Assembly: GCA_002327905.1 (NCBI GenBank)
Contig: DCUY01000101.1
Coordinates: 1 to 9,171, forward strand
Direction: 5' to 3'
From: Caldifarciminota bacterium UBA2202
Lineage (GTDB): Bacteria; Hydrothermota; 32-111
DNA: 9,171 nucleotides
A program made the position numbers and the translations under genes. Below are positions 1 through 6,974 of this stretch, one piece after another; the stretch's first letter is position 1, and each line of letters starts with the position of its first letter. Below the pieces are notes generated by a model. That model made no database searches. It was not told where the DNA came from and was given only the letters and a program-made list of their open reading frames with translations.

Positions 1-83
1 GACGCTGTGCCCGCGTGCCGCGAGACAAGACGCCGTAGCGAAGTGCGCGAGCCGACGCTGTGCTTACTGCGGCGAGAAAATAG
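1..83. repeat. GC-rich repeat fragment at the left edge
   Basis: This stretch is far richer in G and C than everything to its right. The 10-mer GACGCTGTGC occurs at 1-10 and again at 54-63, a 53-bp offset, and each copy is followed by a related string (TGCCGCGAGA at 16-25, TGCGGCGAGA at 68-77). I read it as about one and a half units of a degenerate 53-bp repeat whose remainder lies outside the window. One forward frame stays open from base 1 to about 162, but its Arg/Cys-rich composition looks like translated repeat rather than a gene end. Confidence 0.5.
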
Positions 84-135
84 TACATTGGTGAGCGATG
101 AATGGATTCTATCTTTTCATTTTCATATCCCTCTA

Positions 136-163
136 TTGACTATAAATGATAATGATATATAAT
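136..163 (+). promoter_or_regulatory. Sigma70-type promoter of the carboxylase-glmS operon
   Basis: TTGACT (136-141) and a consensus TATAAT (158-163) are separated by 16 bp, which predicts a transcript start near 170 and a leader of about 28 nt before the ATG at 198. It is the strongest promoter-like sequence upstream of the five-gene run and is correctly placed to drive it. Confidence 0.7.
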
Positions 164-181
164 TATTTCTTAAATAATTAT
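159..181. promoter_or_regulatory. AT-only perfect inverted repeat over the -10 and start region
   Basis: Ten bases at 159-168 (ATAATTATTT) are the exact reverse complement of 172-181, with a 3-nt CTT spacer. The palindrome overlaps the -10 element and the predicted transcription start, and ends just before the ribosome binding site. It could be a repressor operator or a weak 5' hairpin. Because it contains only A and T outside the loop, chance formation in AT-rich DNA is a real alternative. Confidence 0.35.
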
Positions 182-197
182 TATTAAAGGAGCAATT

Positions 198-1742
198 ATG
201 CAAATAATTGATCGTATGAAAAGATGGTTTGACAAAAAGCGTTCATTGTTGGAAGGCGGAGGAGAGAAGGCTGTTGATAAGCAGATTCAGAGCGGGAAGA
301 TGTTTGCAAGAGACAGGATTGAGATGCTTCTCGACAAGAACACTTTTGTTGAGACTGACCTTTTCGTTGAGCATAATGCAAAAGATTTCGGATTGTCAAA
401 AAAATCACTTGCCGCTGACGGAGTCATAACAGGATACGGCAAAATAAATAATAGAAAGGTGTGCATATTCGCGCAGGATTTTACTGTCGCTGGCGGCTCT
501 TTGGGAGAGATGCATGCAATGAAGATAACAAAAATAATGGACCTTGCAGTAAAGATGGGAGTTCCTATTATAGGACTTAATGATTCTGGAGGCGCAAGAA
601 TTCAGGAGGGAGTATCGGCACTCGCGGGATATGGAAATATATTCTTTAGAAATGCCCGCTACTCGGGCGTCATACCTCAGCTTTCAGTGATACTTGGTCC
701 ATGCGCGGGAGGCGCAGTCTATTCGCCTGCATTGATGGATTTTGTATTCATGGTAAATGAACTGTCGAAAATGTTTATCACAGGGCCTCAGGTTATTAAG
801 ACAGTCATAGGAGAGGACATTTCAATGGAGGAATTGGGGGGTGCATACACGCATCACACAAAGACAGGGAATATTCACTTTTTCTCAACAACCGAAATAG
901 AGAGTTTTTATCAGATAAAGAAGCTTTTGAGTTTTATTCCTGACAATAACACGCAGAAACCGCTGAAAATTGATCCGAAGCCTCCGAAAATCGAGAAAGA
1001 TATTGAGGCGATAATTCCTAATGATTCCAAAGAGCCGTATGATGTGAGAAATGTCATCTATTCACTTGTTGACGACTCTGACTTTTTTGAAGTTCAGTCC
1101 GGCTGGGCGGAGAATATTGTAGTCGGTTTCGCCCATCTTGACGGTAGAAGTGTGGGAATAGTAGCGAATCAGCCTGATGTTCTTGCAGGAGTTCTGGATG
1201 TGAACTCATCAGACAAAGCCGCGCGATTCATCAGATTCTGCGATTCATTCAATATACCGCTTCTCACACTTGTGGATATGCCGGGATATCTTCCGGGCAT
1301 TGATCAGGAATATGCCGGAGTCATCAGGCATGGGGCGAAACTCCTTTATTCATATTCAGAGGCGAGCGTGCCTAAAATAACATTGATTATGAGAAAGGCC
1401 TATGGCGGCGGATATATTGCCATGTGCTCAAAGCATCTTGGAGCTGACCTTGTATTTGCATGGCCCACTGCGGAAATTGCAGTTATGGGTCCTGAAGGAG
1501 CTGCCAATATTATCTTCAAGAAAGAAATTGATGAAGCTTCCGACAAGGATAAGATGAGGCAGGAAAAAATAAAGGAGTATATTGAAAAATTCGCCAATCC
1601 TTACGTTGCGGCATCAAAAGGATATGTTGACGCAGTTTTAAATCCTGAAGAGACGCGTTCAATGCTTATAAAGGCATTTGATATGTGCGAAACAAAGAAA
1701 GAGGAACTGCCTTTCAAAAAACATTCAAACATGCCGGTGTAA
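198..1742 (+). CDS. mmdA: Biotin-dependent carboxyltransferase subunit (MmdA/PccB type)
   Basis: This 514-residue protein is the carboxyltransferase that moves CO2 between carboxybiotin and an acyl-CoA, most likely propionyl-CoA/methylmalonyl-CoA, in the cytoplasm. Both crotonase-like halves are visible. The N-half has DSGGARIQEG (129-138) and the oxyanion-hole segment GPCAGGAVYSPA (167-178). The C-half has DMPGYLPG (360-367) and RKAYGGGYIAM (399-409), followed by AWPTAEIAVMGPEGA (421-435). The C-terminus KKHSNMPV matches the usual MmdA ending. Ile at 407, where propionyl-CoA carboxylases often have Asp, leans towards the decarboxylase branch, but this is not decisive. The start is fixed by AAAGGAG at 186-192. 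The biotin carrier gene follows 1 bp after the stop. No biotin carboxylase or membrane decarboxylase beta subunit is present, so the direction of the reaction is open. Confidence 0.93.
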   Translation: MQIIDRMKRWFDKKRSLLEGGGEKAVDKQIQSGKMFARDRIEMLLDKNTFVETDLFVEHNAKDFGLSKKSLAADGVITGYGKINNRKVCIFAQDFTVAGGSLGEMHAMKITKIMDLAVKMGVPIIGLNDSGGARIQEGVSALAGYGNIFFRNARYSGVIPQLSVILGPCAGGAVYSPALMDFVFMVNELSKMFITGPQVIKTVIGEDISMEELGGAYTHHTKTGNIHFFSTTEIESFYQIKKLLSFIPDNNTQKPLKIDPKPPKIEKDIEAIIPNDSKEPYDVRNVIYSLVDDSDFFEVQSGWAENIVVGFAHLDGRSVGIVANQPDVLAGVLDVNSSDKAARFIRFCDSFNIPLLTLVDMPGYLPGIDQEYAGVIRHGAKLLYSYSEASVPKITLIMRKAYGGGYIAMCSKHLGADLVFAWPTAEIAVMGPEGAANIIFKKEIDEASDKDKMRQEKIKEYIEKFANPYVAASKGYVDAVLNPEETRSMLIKAFDMCETKKEELPFKKHSNMPV

Positions 1743-1743
1743 T

Positions 1744-2070
1744 ATGAGAAAAAAAGAGAACAAAAAATCAGAAGATTTGATAGTTGAGTATGACAAATAT
1801 AAGACACATCCTCCTACAAACAGCACAAAGCTTCATGTTGACACTGAGATGGAGAATCCTCTTGAAATAAAGGCATTGATACCCGGGGTCATACAGAAAA
1901 TCAATATTTCCGAGGGTGATGAAGTGCTTGCAGGTCAGGTTCTGATGATTCTTGAAGCTATGAAAATGCGCAACAGAATCTATACCAAAGTGGATGGAAT
2001 AATTGAGAAAATATCAGTGAAAGAGGGAGAAAGGGTGGTTAAAAATCAAATACTGGTGAATATAAAATGA
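1744..2070 (+). CDS. Biotin carboxyl carrier protein (biotin/lipoyl attachment domain)
   Basis: This 108-residue protein carries the biotin that shuttles carboxyl groups to and from the preceding carboxyltransferase. Residues 1-40 are charged and unstructured-looking. Residues 41-108 are a biotinyl domain with the hallmark EAMKM (71-75), so Lys74 is the predicted biotinylation site. It lies 34 residues from the C-terminus, as is normal for the family. The residues after the motif are RNRI, whereas many carriers have acidic or polar residues there. I chose the ATG at 1744, 1 bp after the mmdA stop, because upstream codons in this frame overlap conserved mmdA sequence and lack an ATG. There is no clear Shine-Dalgarno, so translation is probably coupled. 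Unlike many decarboxylase operons, no OadG-like membrane subunit gene sits between the two. Confidence 0.92.
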   Translation: MRKKENKKSEDLIVEYDKYKTHPPTNSTKLHVDTEMENPLEIKALIPGVIQKINISEGDEVLAGQVLMILEAMKMRNRIYTKVDGIIEKISVKEGERVVKNQILVNIK

Positions 2071-2717
2071 AAAAAATTATTATTGCAATCTCAATTTTTC
2101 TTTCATTGTATGTAATATCAATGGAAAAGGTTGAAATGAAGCTCTATCAATATACGGAGAATGACACTACAGTCCAGCTAATAACGATTGTCTCCGATTC
2201 TTCCATGAGTGCAGTGTTGCAGGAGAACGGAAGAATGATTTATGATTACAAAAAAGACACTCTTTATCTCATAGACGACTCATTAAAAACATCAATGAAG
2301 ATGTCCATTTCAATGCTCGGTCTTTTTGTCACGGGCCTCTCGGACAATCTCGGAGTGAAGCCTGACAGTTCAGGAATTAAAATTGAAAAATCTGAAAAGA
2401 AATATGAGCTTTCAGGAAAATATTATCCACAGTATTTTATATATTCAAATGATAATAAAATACTTACAATTGCAGTTGACGAGAATCTTGAATATCCTTA
2501 CACAAGAAAGAGCATTGACAAGCTCAAAAAAATAATTGAGCAGATAATAGGATTCGATGTACAGAGCGGAGCTATAAAGGATATTGCCGGGCTTCCGAAG
2601 GCGATAATTTATTATAAAGACGGAGTGGAGAAGACAAAGACCATTCTCTCGGGATTCAGCAAAGGCAATTTCGAAAAATATTTGACTGTGCCTAAGGATT
2701 ATAAAACAGGATATTAG
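2067..2717 (+). CDS. Secreted protein of unknown function
   Basis: This protein of 216 residues starts with a likely Sec signal (MKK, then a hydrophobic stretch to about residue 18). It has no second membrane segment and should be periplasmic or surface-associated. The mature part is rich in short alternating polar/hydrophobic stretches. A segment at about 59-80 (YDYKKDTLYLIDDSLKTSM) recalls the 'readable value, then stored setting' beta-strand pattern of DUF4412/LolA-like secreted proteins, but that is only a resemblance. A later part (about 147-165) looks helical. The start ATG overlaps the stop of the carrier gene as ATGA, so it is translationally coupled to the carboxylase genes, and its stop runs into the glmS ribosome binding site. 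Nothing in it points to a catalytic role. Confidence 0.75.
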   Translation: MKKIIIAISIFLSLYVISMEKVEMKLYQYTENDTTVQLITIVSDSSMSAVLQENGRMIYDYKKDTLYLIDDSLKTSMKMSISMLGLFVTGLSDNLGVKPDSSGIKIEKSEKKYELSGKYYPQYFIYSNDNKILTIAVDENLEYPYTRKSIDKLKKIIEQIIGFDVQSGAIKDIAGLPKAIIYYKDGVEKTKTILSGFSKGNFEKYLTVPKDYKTGY

Positions 2718-2729
2718 GAGGTAGCTGAG

Positions 2730-4532
2730 ATGTGCGGTTTCTTCGGAATAATTTTCGACAAAGAGATGAAGGGAATGGGTGACATACTCATTCAGGCCGG
2801 TGTCAGACTCTCTTACAGAGGGTATGATTCGACAGGAGTGTGCGTGTTAAAAAAAAATAATACATATTCATTGAAGAAGGACGCAGGTTCGGTCGAGGAA
2901 GTCTCGCAAAAATACAATTTCCACGGTATGTCCGGATATAAAGGCATCACTCAGCTCAGATGGGCTACATACGGCAAACCGAATAAGATAAATGCACAGC
3001 CGCACACTGACTGCAAAAACAAAATAATCTCCGCGCACAACGGAAACATTATCAATACGCACACTCTTTTCGAAAGACTGAAGAGAGAGGAGCATACAAT
3101 AAAAAGCGAGAATGACGGAGAGGTCATTCCGCATCTCATTGAGAAGTATTCATCAGGCAGAGATTATCACGGTTCCATATTGAAATCCATTGCCGAGATT
3201 AAGGGAGATTATGCCTTTGTGATGACTCCTGTTGAAGAAGAGAAAATGTATGCATTCAAAAAGGGTTCGTCAATGTTCGCAGGCGAAGGTATAGGATTTA
3301 TATGCATTTCAAGCGATTATACAGCTGTAAGGGATTTGACTTCCAAAATTATAAAGATAAATGACGACGAACTCTTTGAATTCACTTATGACGGCTATCA
3401 GATTTACAGCACAAAGACAAACAAGAGAATAAGCAGGAAGCCGTTTTTGGACAAAGAGAAGCCGTATGAAGCTTCAAAAGACGGATTCGATTCTTTTATG
3501 GAGAAGGAGATACACGAGGTTCCTTTTAGGATAAATGAACTTCACAAAGAGTACAAATACAGCAAAAAACTCAAAGAATTTGCAAAGACAGTTAAGAAAG
3601 ACGGGTTCGTAATAACAGGTTCAGGCACATCATATAATGCATCCCTTCTCGGTGCGTATTTTCTCAACAGAATTTCAAAGATTGACGCTCAGATATATTA
3701 TCCTTCCGACATAATCGACAGATTTCAACATCTTCATAACGTGAAGAAAAACCTTTTGGCAGTGTCGCAGAGCGGTGAGACAAAAGACATAAAGAACGCG
3801 ATTGACATATACAGAAAATTCGGAAAGGGAAAAGTATTTGCTGTTTTAAATAATGTCAATTCCTCAATAGGCCATCTTTCGGATTACAGTCTGCCGACAT
3901 TTTCGGGGACGGAAATGGCTGTTCCAGCAACTAAAACATTCATAAATCAGGCAGTGCTTTTTTATCTTATGTCACTCAATTTTGCCGGGAAATCGGATGT
4001 TCATATAGATGAAAGAATAAAAGCGCTTATTAAGGTTATTAACAGCATACTGAAAGGAAACATGGAGAAGCTCGACATTGTCGCTGAGAGGCTTCACAAA
4101 TTGAAATATTTTCATATTCTCGGACATTCTATGACATATCCTGTTGCGATGGAAGGCGCTTTGAAGATGAAGGAAGTGAATTACATCAATGTAGAACCGA
4201 TGCATTCATCCGAATTCAAACACGGTCCTCTAACTCTTGTGACAAAAAACTATCCTGTCATATTTGTAACGAGTATAGAGAGCAAACATTATACTCTGTC
4301 TCATATAAATGAAATCAAGACAAGGGGCGGTTTTATAATTACAATTTCCCAGAATGATTATGATTTGAAGGAAAACAGCGAAATATTCATACCGATTAAT
4401 ACTGATGATGAGAACATCTTCGCAATCGCATCAGCATTCATGCTTCAGATTCTCTCAATGAAGATATCTTATCTGAAGAATATAAATCCCGACAAGCCGC
4501 GTAATATTTCAAAGACCATAACAGTGGATTAA
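2730..4532 (+). CDS. glmS: Glutamine--fructose-6-phosphate aminotransferase (isomerizing)
   Basis: GlmS makes glucosamine-6-phosphate from fructose-6-phosphate and glutamine, the first committed step to UDP-GlcNAc, peptidoglycan and lipid A. The 600 residues match the family length (E. coli 609). The glutaminase domain begins MCGFFGI, so Cys2 becomes the N-terminal nucleophile. It also has YRGYDSTG (29-36), RWATYG (77-82), HNGNI (103-107) and the glutamine-binding Asp129 in SENDGEVIPHL. Two SIS domains follow. The first shows GSGTSYNAS (297-305), SQSGETKD (346-353) and GTEMAVPATKTF (393-404). The second shows EGALKMKEVNYI (475-486) and EFKHGP (495-500), with His498 matching the catalytic His. 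The C-terminal tail PRNISKTITVD keeps the catalytic Lys595. A perfect AGGAGG (2716-2721) precedes the start. I see no glmS ribozyme: only 12 bp separate it from the previous gene. Its link to a biotin carboxylase operon is unusual. Confidence 0.96.
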   Translation: MCGFFGIIFDKEMKGMGDILIQAGVRLSYRGYDSTGVCVLKKNNTYSLKKDAGSVEEVSQKYNFHGMSGYKGITQLRWATYGKPNKINAQPHTDCKNKIISAHNGNIINTHTLFERLKREEHTIKSENDGEVIPHLIEKYSSGRDYHGSILKSIAEIKGDYAFVMTPVEEEKMYAFKKGSSMFAGEGIGFICISSDYTAVRDLTSKIIKINDDELFEFTYDGYQIYSTKTNKRISRKPFLDKEKPYEASKDGFDSFMEKEIHEVPFRINELHKEYKYSKKLKEFAKTVKKDGFVITGSGTSYNASLLGAYFLNRISKIDAQIYYPSDIIDRFQHLHNVKKNLLAVSQSGETKDIKNAIDIYRKFGKGKVFAVLNNVNSSIGHLSDYSLPTFSGTEMAVPATKTFINQAVLFYLMSLNFAGKSDVHIDERIKALIKVINSILKGNMEKLDIVAERLHKLKYFHILGHSMTYPVAMEGALKMKEVNYINVEPMHSSEFKHGPLTLVTKNYPVIFVTSIESKHYTLSHINEIKTRGGFIITISQNDYDLKENSEIFIPINTDDENIFAIASAFMLQILSMKISYLKNINPDKPRNISKTITVD

Positions 4533-5371
4533 TGAAAAGAATACTTTTTTTAATTATGTTTGTCTTGAGCATCAATGCTTTTTCAGAGCAGATGTTTGCT
4601 TTTGATTCGAAAATTCTTCCTTCAAAGCTCTTAAGGGATAACACATTAAGCGGATACATCGGAGCGGATTATCTCTCCTATAACGGAGTTTTAATGATTT
4701 CAAAATCTACTGACAAACATTCTATGACAGGCGGATTGATGTATAAAAACTACGGGGGAATAATTACTGCGGCTCTTTCGGATTCAAATTCAATAAATCC
4801 GCACTTAAATCCAGAACTTGATTTGGACACAGTCTCCGCAAGCGCTGTCTCTGTATTCGCCTCCTACGGTCTGCTCTATGAAAAGTTCGATTTCTCTCTT
4901 CTTCTTTCATTTTCATACACTGACCTTATTGACATATATTCCATAAGCTCCGCAGGAGACATCTCTATCTGCTACCGCAGTTTCTTTGATATTTACGCAA
5001 ATCTTATGGATGTTATACCTGTTTTATACTATTCGGACGGCATGGAATATTCATATTCTCCATACTCTCTTATTGCATTTTCAAAGGATGTTTTTCAGTA
5101 TGGCAGTGTAAATGCAAGGTGGAGCGCAAATATATATGCTTATTATAAAAATTATTCCGACCAGCAGTTCATTCACCGCAATATGGCTTTTTCAAGGTCA
5201 ATGGGAATCGAAGTGTCTGCAGGGAAATTTCTTCTTTCTGGAGAATTCTTCTCAGAGAGAATCAAGGTATCCGCAGAATATTCTGTTAATGAAAAGGTAA
5301 GAGTGATTGGCTCCTACTCCGGAAACAGCCTCCTCTCATCAATAAAGTTCGGAATATCTTACAAATACTGA
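4532..5371 (+). CDS. Probable outer-membrane beta-barrel protein
   Basis: These 279 residues open with a signal peptide (MKR, a hydrophobic core to about residue 16, likely cleavage after Ala-Phe-Ser at 16-18). The rest is a series of amphipathic strands rich in Tyr, Phe, Ser and Gly, ending in a terminal aromatic (ISYKY), the usual beta-barrel assembly signal. The N-terminal layout (Gly-Tyr-Ile-Gly-Ala, then 'GGLMYKNYGGII' at 67-78) vaguely recalls PorV/PorQ or UPF0164 barrels of Bacteroidota and spirochaetes; I cannot confirm membership. The ATG shares one base with the glmS stop (TAATG), and no separate Shine-Dalgarno is visible, so it is the coupled last gene of the operon. Its cargo or partner is unknown. 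Confidence 0.75.
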   Translation: MKRILFLIMFVLSINAFSEQMFAFDSKILPSKLLRDNTLSGYIGADYLSYNGVLMISKSTDKHSMTGGLMYKNYGGIITAALSDSNSINPHLNPELDLDTVSASAVSVFASYGLLYEKFDFSLLLSFSYTDLIDIYSISSAGDISICYRSFFDIYANLMDVIPVLYYSDGMEYSYSPYSLIAFSKDVFQYGSVNARWSANIYAYYKNYSDQQFIHRNMAFSRSMGIEVSAGKFLLSGEFFSERIKVSAEYSVNEKVRVIGSYSGNSLLSSIKFGISYKY

Positions 5372-5596
5372 ATTTATTTTTCATATCAGGAATTATTTAA
5401 TACCGATAGAAAAAGATGACTTTGGTGGTACTTTTAAACTCTTTCAAAAAAGCACAAAGATTAAGACACGGCATTGAATAATATTTTACTCTAAATAATT
5501 GAGGACTTGGCCGCAAGCCGTATGTAAAGATTGAACATAAGAGGTCTTAAGTTATTTTATAAAATTGGAATATGAAAAAAGAGCAAAATGGAGATG

Positions 5597-5620
5597 AGTC
5601 AAAAAGTCAAGAAGTCAAGT
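5597..5620. repeat. Octamer tandem repeat, three copies
   Basis: AGTCAAAA, AGTCAAGA and AGTCAAGT follow each other without spacing (5597-5604, 5605-5612, 5613-5620). Copies differ only in the last two positions. It lies just before a GC-rich patch and outside any gene. Confidence 0.7.
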
Positions 5621-5652
5621 AGGCGAGCCCCGTCCCATCTGCCAAGACGCAT

Positions 5653-5714
5653 CGAGATTCAATGAAATATCATATATGGAATCATTATCCAAATGCTTAT
5701 AGTTTTGAATCTCG
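5653..5714. repeat. 10-bp perfect inverted repeat with 42-bp loop
   Basis: CGAGATTCAA (5653-5662) is the exact reverse complement of TTGAATCTCG (5705-5714). The intervening 42 bp are AT-rich with no obvious further pairing. It might bound a small mobile fragment or form a cruciform. No T-run follows, so it is not an intrinsic terminator. Confidence 0.45.
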
Positions 5715-5747
5715 TAAAAACAATAATGAGTCATATAATAATTATAC

Positions 5748-5775
5748 TTGCTTTTATTTGTCTAAATGATAAAAT
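5748..5775 (+). promoter_or_regulatory. Possible promoter for the methyltransferase gene
   Basis: TTGCTT (5748-5753) and TAAAAT (5770-5775) are 16 bp apart. This would give a leader of about 145 nt that contains the 5856-5907 inverted repeat. The match is modest and AT-rich DNA gives many such hits; TTTACT/TAAATT at 5862-5890 is a weaker competitor closer to the gene. Confidence 0.3.
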
Positions 5776-5855
5776 ATCTTAAATTGAAAAATGAGATTAA
5801 AATGAATGTAGAAAAAAAGTAAAAGCAATTTGGAAAAATGAAAGAACTATCACAA

Positions 5856-5907
5856 TCGGTATTTACTGAATAAAATAGTGCTAATAAATTGAATAAATAA
5901 ATACCGA
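5856..5907. promoter_or_regulatory. 10-bp inverted repeat directly upstream of the methyltransferase
   Basis: TCGGTATTTA (5856-5865) pairs perfectly with TAAATACCGA (5898-5907) across 32 bp. The right arm ends 18 bp before the ATG, just ahead of the AGAGG ribosome binding site at 5915-5919. Restriction-modification genes are often controlled from symmetrical operators in this position, so this may be an operator or a leader hairpin. Function is inferred from location only. Confidence 0.4.
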
Positions 5908-5925
5908 ACTGAAAAGAGGCGCATT

Positions 5926-6933
5926 ATGAATGCAATAAAAAAAATAAAAGCACCAAGAAATAGAACTTTAAATGTTGATGCAAAAGAATGTAATGAGCTA
6001 AAAAAGCACTTGTCATATGTTGATAGGGATTTGTTGATAAAGGATATAGTAGACAGAACATTTAATGCTGATTTATTTGCATCGATTGATCATTTTCCAA
6101 AAAACAGTATCGATCTTATTATTATAGATCCTCCATACAATCTTGATAAGAATTTTAACGGACTTAAATTTAATAAATTAAACGATAACGACTATTATAA
6201 TTATTTAGAAAGTTGGTTCCCCAAAGTAGTTAAATTACTGAAATCTAATGGTAGCTTATATATATGTGGTGATTGGAAGTGTTCATCACCACTGTATCAA
6301 ATTGTAAGTAAATATCTTATAGTCAGAAATCGAATCACTTGGCAACGGGAGAAAGGATGAGGAGCTAGTAAAAATTGGAAGAATTGTACAGAGGATATTT
6401 GGTTTGCAACAGCCTCAAACAATTACTATTTTGATACAGAGTCCGTAAAAATGAAAAGAAGAGTAATAGCACCATATAAAGAAAATGGAAAGCCAAAAGA
6501 TTGGATAGAAACAAAAGAGGGGAAATTTAGATTAACTTATCCTTCTAATTTTTGGGATGATATTACCATACCATATTGGTCAATGCCTGAAAACACAAAT
6601 CATTCAACACAAAAACCTGAAAAGCTTATTGCGAAGTTAGTGTTGGCGAGTTGTCCGCCTTCTGGTCTAGTTTTCGATCCCTTTTTAGGGTCAGGAACAA
6701 CTTCGGTAGTCGCTAAAAAATTAGATAGACATTATTGTGGAATAGAAATTAATGAAGAGTATTGTTGCATAACTCAGAAAAGGCTTGATGAAGTAAATAA
6801 TAATAGAACCATACAAGGGTATGCTAAAAATGTTTTCTGGGAAAGAAATTCTCTAAATCTTCAAAAAAACAAGATGAATACTGACGCTAATACTTTTATA
6901 AAAAAGCTACCACTTTTCAAGGAGGTCGAATGA
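5926..6933 (+). pseudogene. Beta-class adenine-N6 DNA methyltransferase broken by one in-frame TGA
   Basis: Read through one stop, this is a 335-codon site-specific DNA methyltransferase. Motif order is that of the beta class: catalytic motif IV DPPYNL at 68-73 in the N-half, then the SAM-binding motif I DPFLGSGTTS at 251-260 in the C-half, preceded by HSTQKP (226-231). DPPY points to adenine-N6 methylation. Codon 145 (6358-6360) is TGA, flanked by REKG and GASKNWKN. Relatives I recall read REKGRGA there, so a single CGA- or AGA-to-TGA change would explain it. The frame is otherwise intact on both sides, so the break is recent, a sequencing error, or read through. Separately made pieces would be 5926-6360 (motif IV only) and, from an ATG at 6451 without a Shine-Dalgarno, 6451-6933 (motif I only). 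Neither alone has all parts. Base composition is clearly more AT-rich than the left-hand operon, suggesting transfer. Confidence 0.85.
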
Positions 6934-6953
6934 AAAAAAGAAGTAAAAAGTGA
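6919..6953 (+). pseudogene. Start-codon stub of a lost gene after the methyltransferase
   Basis: A perfect AAGGAGGT (6919-6926) precedes an ATG at 6930 that overlaps the methyltransferase stop as ATGA. After only seven codons (MKKRSKK) a TGA at 6951-6953 ends the frame. Such a strong ribosome binding site with a coupled start normally belongs to a real second gene. In this context a cognate restriction endonuclease is the natural candidate, but no endonuclease sequence remains. The frame continues open after the TGA into the next gene (6975), which has its own ribosome binding site. A true seven-residue leader peptide is a less likely reading. Confidence 0.45.
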
Positions 6954-6974
6954 CCATTTTCACAGGAGATAAAA

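Larger units (their letters stand above)
5372..5925. other. Gene-free accessory-type spacer with short repeats
   Basis: No ORF longer than about 20 codons here looks real. The stretch changes texture several times. It opens with AT-rich sequence without a recognisable terminator after the operon, followed by an octamer tandem repeat (5597-5620), a short GC-rich patch (about 5621-5650), a 10-bp inverted repeat (5653-5714), a possible promoter (5748-5775) and another 10-bp inverted repeat just ahead of the methyltransferase (5856-5907). A 21-codon frame at 5416-5481 begins at an ATG without a Shine-Dalgarno, and I do not call it a gene. The patchwork suggests a site of past insertions and deletions. 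Confidence 0.6.

Noticed and set aside
1..162. Open forward frame running in from the left edge
   Set aside because: Its first half is the GC-rich repeat in translation (Arg/Cys-rich) and its second half runs through the operon promoter, so it is not a credible gene end.
1678..1743. Longer biotin-carrier start at a TTG inside the carboxyltransferase gene
   Set aside because: The extension overlaps the conserved C-terminus of MmdA in another frame, has no Shine-Dalgarno and adds nothing typical of carrier proteins.
2700..2730. glmS ribozyme upstream of glmS
   Set aside because: Only 12 bp separate the genes and they hold just the ribosome binding site; there is no room for the ribozyme.
5416..5481. 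21-residue ORF after the barrel gene
   Set aside because: No ribosome binding site, too short, and no recognisable family; kept as part of the gene-free spacer.
5572..5622. 16-residue ORF across the octamer repeat
   Set aside because: Its codons are mostly the repeat itself, and nothing supports translation.
6358..6360. Reassigned TGA (Trp or Gly code) as the explanation of the methyltransferase break
   Set aside because: The biotin carrier, the outer-membrane protein, the antitoxin and the toxin all end naturally at TGA, and Trp is encoded by TGG throughout.
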